Shown in pieces: positions 6,092-8,423 of a stretch of 8,423 bases of DNA. The first letter of the stretch is position 1, and each line of letters starts with the position of its first letter. Under the pieces are notes generated by a model. The model searched no databases, was not told the DNA's origin, and was given only the letters and a program-made list of their open reading frames with translations. The DNA comes from Myxococcaceae bacterium (GTDB taxonomy: Bacteria; Myxococcota; Myxococcia; Myxococcales; Myxococcaceae): contig JAGSPQ010000097.1 in NCBI GenBank assembly GCA_018262385.1, forward strand, positions 1 through 8,423, given 5' to 3'. A program made the translations under genes and the position numbers.

Positions 6092-7876
6092 ATGTCTGCC
6101 CCCGTCAGCTACCGCGTCTCGATGTCCCGGCCGCACTCGCATCTGTTCGAGGTGCAGGCCCATTTCCCCGCTGCCGGCGACGAGCTGATCGTCGCGCTCC
6201 CGGTGTGGACCCCCGGCAGCTACCTGGTCCGCGAGTACGCCCGCCACGTCCAGGAACTGCAGGTGCTGTCGATCAGCGACCAGCCCGTTCCGTTCGAGCG
6301 GCTCGACAAGCGAAGCCTGAAGGTCAAAGCCGGCAACAAGCCGTTTCGTCTCCACTACAAGGTGTACGCCAACGAGCTGACGGTGCGGACCAGCCACCTC
6401 GACGGCTCGCACGGCTACTTCAACGGCGCGACCCTCTTCTATTACTGCGAGCAACTGCGTGACCGGGAGCACCGGGTCGCGATCCACGCTCCCCAGGGCT
6501 GGAAGGTCACCTCGCCGCTGCCGCAGCAGGGCCTCGACTTCATCGCCGAGGACTACGACGAGCTGGTCGACTCGCCGTTCGAGGCCGGCGCCCACGCTCC
6601 GATCTCCTTCACCGCCGCCAACGTTCCGCACGAAGTGGTGCTGTGGGGCGAGCCCCAGGTCGACGAGAAGAAGCTCACCTCCGATCTGACCCGGATCATC
6701 GAGACCGAGGCGGCGCTGTTCGGTGGGCTGCCGATGAAGCGGTACGTGTTCTTCATCTACGGCACCGACAAGGGCCGCGGAGGCCTCGAGCACAAGGCGT
6801 CCACCGCCCTGCTGTTCCCCCGCACCGGGTTCTCGAACCCCAAGGGCTGGGAAGACTTCCTCACCCTCGCCGCGCACGAGTACTTCCACCTGTGGAACGT
6901 CAAGCGGGTGAAGCCGAAGGCGCTGGTGCCGTTCGACTACTCCCGGGAGAACTACACCCAGCTGCTGTGGGCGTTCGAGGGGGGCACCTCGTACTACGAC
7001 AACCTGATCGTCCGCCGGGCCGGGCTGATGACCGCGCCGCGCTACCTCACCCGGTTCGGCGAGTCGCTGACCTCGCTGCACACCACGCCGGGCCGCAAGG
7101 TTCAGCCGCTGGCCGATGCGTCCTACCTCTCGTGGATCAAGCACTACCGCCCCGATGAGAACAGCCCCAACACCGCGATCAGCTACTACCTGAAGGGCGA
7201 GATCGTCTGCTGCCTGCTGGACCTCACCATTCGCCGCGCGACGAAGGACGCGAAGAGCCTCGACGACGTGATGCGGGCGATGTGGACGAAGTGGGGCGAT
7301 GGCTCGGGAGTTCCCGAAGACGGGGTCGAGCAGACGGCCAGCGAAGTCGCGGGAATCGAGCTGGCGCCGTTCTTCGATCGCGCGCTGCGCACCACCGACG
7401 AGCTCGACTACAGCCCGTTCTCCCACGTGGGCCTCGAGGCGAAGTTCCGGATCCGGGAGTCGGCCACCGACAAGGGCGGCAGCCCGCCGCGGGTGAAGGC
7501 CGGGGAAGAGAAGGTCCGAGGGTGGATCGGCATTTCGACGCGCGGCGCGGCCACGATCGCCAGCGCGCTCGAGGGCGGCCCAGCGATGGAGGCCGGGCTG
7601 TACCCCGAAGACGAGGTGCTCGCCCTCGACGGCCTGCGGGTCGACGGCCCGGGGTTGATCGCCCGCCTGGAAGACAAGAAGCCGGGCGACAAGGTGCGGC
7701 TGATGCTCTTCCGGCGCGATCGGCTGACCGAGGTCGAGGTGACCGTCGGCGCCAAGCCCGCCGATGCGGTCTACCTCGCGCGGGTCGAGCGGCCGACCGA
7801 CGAACAGAAGGCGGCGTTCAAGAGCTGGCTCGGCACCACCTGGGACGACGGCCTCGAGCCGAAGCCGACAACCTGA
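6092..7876 (+). CDS. M61-family (glycyl) aminopeptidase with C-terminal PDZ domain
   Basis: A 594-residue zinc metallopeptidase of family M61, whose characterised members (for example the Sphingomonas glycyl aminopeptidase) remove N-terminal Gly or Ala from peptides. Domains in order: a beta-rich M61 N-terminal domain (about 1-160, with PVWTPGSYLVREYARHV near residues 35-55), a gluzincin catalytic domain, and a PDZ domain (about 477-560, beginning GWIGIST and including GDKVRLMLFRRD). The zinc site is complete: HEYFH at 262-266 followed by LWNVKRVKP, with the third ligand E296 in WAFEGGTSYY. The later SYYLKGEIVCCLLDL segment is also family-typical. No signal peptide or membrane span is seen, so a cytoplasmic location is inferred. 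The ATG at 6092 has AGGG six bases upstream; the gene begins 8 bases after the ATPase stop and looks like the last gene of the transporter operon. The family call is secure; substrate and any role linked to import are unknown. Confidence 0.93.
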   Translation: MSAPVSYRVSMSRPHSHLFEVQAHFPAAGDELIVALPVWTPGSYLVREYARHVQELQVLSISDQPVPFERLDKRSLKVKAGNKPFRLHYKVYANELTVRTSHLDGSHGYFNGATLFYYCEQLRDREHRVAIHAPQGWKVTSPLPQQGLDFIAEDYDELVDSPFEAGAHAPISFTAANVPHEVVLWGEPQVDEKKLTSDLTRIIETEAALFGGLPMKRYVFFIYGTDKGRGGLEHKASTALLFPRTGFSNPKGWEDFLTLAAHEYFHLWNVKRVKPKALVPFDYSRENYTQLLWAFEGGTSYYDNLIVRRAGLMTAPRYLTRFGESLTSLHTTPGRKVQPLADASYLSWIKHYRPDENSPNTAISYYLKGEIVCCLLDLTIRRATKDAKSLDDVMRAMWTKWGDGSGVPEDGVEQTASEVAGIELAPFFDRALRTTDELDYSPFSHVGLEAKFRIRESATDKGGSPPRVKAGEEKVRGWIGISTRGAATIASALEGGPAMEAGLYPEDEVLALDGLRVDGPGLIARLEDKKPGDKVRLMLFRRDRLTEVEVTVGAKPADAVYLARVERPTDEQKAAFKSWLGTTWDDGLEPKPTT

Positions 7877-7992
7877 CACCCGCACCGGGCGGCGGCTGAC
7901 AGTTTGGCGGGCGGCGCCCGGGCCCTCAGGGCCGATTCGTTCAGGTCTTCAGGGGATGGCGGCTGGCGCGCCCCGTGCTCTGCCCCCTTCTC
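7877..7992. other. Intergenic region between M61 peptidase and gspC-like genes
   Basis: These 116 bases hold no supported gene. They contain short GC hairpins: CCCG-CAC-CGGG at 7879-7889 and GGCCC-TCA-GGGCC at 7921-7933. Neither is followed by a clear T-run, so an intrinsic terminator is possible but not shown. No recognisable sigma-70 promoter was found. A break in the tight gene spacing here suggests the operon ends at 7876 and that a new unit begins. Confidence 0.4.
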
Positions 7993-8423
7993 ATGCGTGC
8001 GTTCACCCTCGGCAGCTGCCTCGCGGTCGCGGTCACCCTCGCCTTTTGCGCCAACCTGCTGCTCGAGGCCGCGCTGCGGCCATCCCCGCCCGATCCTGTC
8101 CTCCGCGCGCCGCGCCTCGAGGCCGGCCCTCCACCACTGGATCCCGGCCGGCTCTCTCGCGCGTTCGGCACTCCGCTGCGCCCCCGCTCGGTCGCCGCGC
8201 CGACCCGCCCGCTGCCGCTGAAGCTGCTGGGCACCCTCGACGATCACGCCGCCGCGATGATGGAGGCTCCCTCCGGCCGGTGCCGCACCTTGCGCGTCGG
8301 CGATCGGTGGAACGACGTCGAGCTGGTCGGGGTCGGCCACGGCCGGGTCACCGTGCGGCGCGAGGGCTGGCTGGAGGAGGTCGGAATCGGGGCCCCCTCC
8401 CCCGCGCCGGGCAGCGCGCGGCT
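7993..8423 (+). CDS. gspC: Type II secretion system protein GspC-like, N-terminal part (3'-partial)
   Basis: The frame is open from ATG at 7993 to the window end, 143 complete codons. The layout matches GspC, the inner-membrane protein that links the type II secretion platform to the outer-membrane secretin GspD: a very short cytoplasmic tail, one hydrophobic span (about residues 4-28), a Pro/Arg-rich periplasmic linker (about 29-72), then a homology-region (HR) domain at about 74-132. The HR domain shows PLKLLGTLDD, a central RVGDRW turn and a closing VTVRREGWLEEVGIG, which correspond to the family pattern LxLxGT...GD.....V......V.....G..E.L. A later PDZ or coiled-coil domain would lie beyond the window. 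The start is uncertain because no Shine-Dalgarno precedes the ATG; an in-frame GTG at 7975 would add six residues, and the frame is closed by a stop at 7897. The other gsp genes probably follow, but are not visible. Confidence 0.7.
   Translation, partial: MRAFTLGSCLAVAVTLAFCANLLLEAALRPSPPDPVLRAPRLEAGPPPLDPGRLSRAFGTPLRPRSVAAPTRPLPLKLLGTLDDHAAAMMEAPSGRCRTLRVGDRWNDVELVGVGHGRVTVRREGWLEEVGIGAPSPAPGSAR

Noticed and set aside
5732..7885. 717-codon open frame on the minus strand opposite the M61 peptidase and the end of the ATPase gene
   Set aside because: The plus strand here encodes two clear protein families with intact catalytic motifs. The antisense translation is low-complexity, rich in Arg, Gly, Val and Leu with no recognisable domain, as expected from high GC with few stop codons.
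7921..7933. Intrinsic terminator after the importer-peptidase operon
   Set aside because: The GGCCC-TCA-GGGCC hairpin has only a five-pair stem and no following T-run, so it is noted as a hairpin but not called a terminator.
1..8423. tRNA or rRNA genes, CRISPR arrays, insertion sequences, toxin-antitoxin or phage genes
   Set aside because: Looked for and not seen: the window is almost fully covered by ordinary protein genes, and no direct-repeat arrays, transposase motifs or cloverleaf-like segments were noticed.

Overview
The window is GC-rich (about 70% by eye), densely coding DNA with strong G/C preference at third codon positions. The gene set (cruF-type carotenoid protein, ferric-type ABC importer, M61 peptidase with PDZ domain, start of a type II secretion gspC) fits a Gram-negative deltaproteobacterium, most likely Myxococcota. 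That placement is inference from composition and gene content; the window has no rRNA or taxonomic marker.

Layout: (1) bases 1-1298, plus strand, the 3' part of a metallo-beta-lactamase-fold hydrolase resembling the catalytic part of CMP-N-acetylneuraminate hydroxylase-type proteins. (2) bases 1295-2338, minus strand, a polytopic membrane protein of the CruF/DUF422 carotenoid biosynthesis family, convergent with gene 1; the two stop codons share one TTAA. (3) bases 2339-2390, a very short divergent promoter region. (4) bases 2391-7876, plus strand, a tight four-gene operon: lipoprotein solute-binding protein, fused two-domain permease (ATGA overlap), ABC ATPase (19-bp gap), and an M61-type aminopeptidase (8-bp gap, with its Shine-Dalgarno overlapping the ATPase stop). 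(5) bases 7877-7992, an intergenic stretch with small GC hairpins. (6) bases 7993 to the end, plus strand, the N-terminal part of a GspC-like type II secretion protein, cut by the window edge.

How the genes work together: the solute-binding protein, permease and ATPase form one complete importer of the ferric iron / 2-aminoethylphosphonate / thiamine class. The binding protein does not show the paired tyrosines used by FbpA-type iron binders, so the cargo is open. The M61 peptidase is almost certainly co-transcribed but has no obvious functional link to the importer; this is the most interesting contextual question here. The carotenoid gene, the MBL-fold gene and gspC look like separate transcription units.

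No tRNA, rRNA, CRISPR array, insertion sequence, phage gene or attachment site is visible. I do not see a clear-cut undescribed system; the findings are modest leads.
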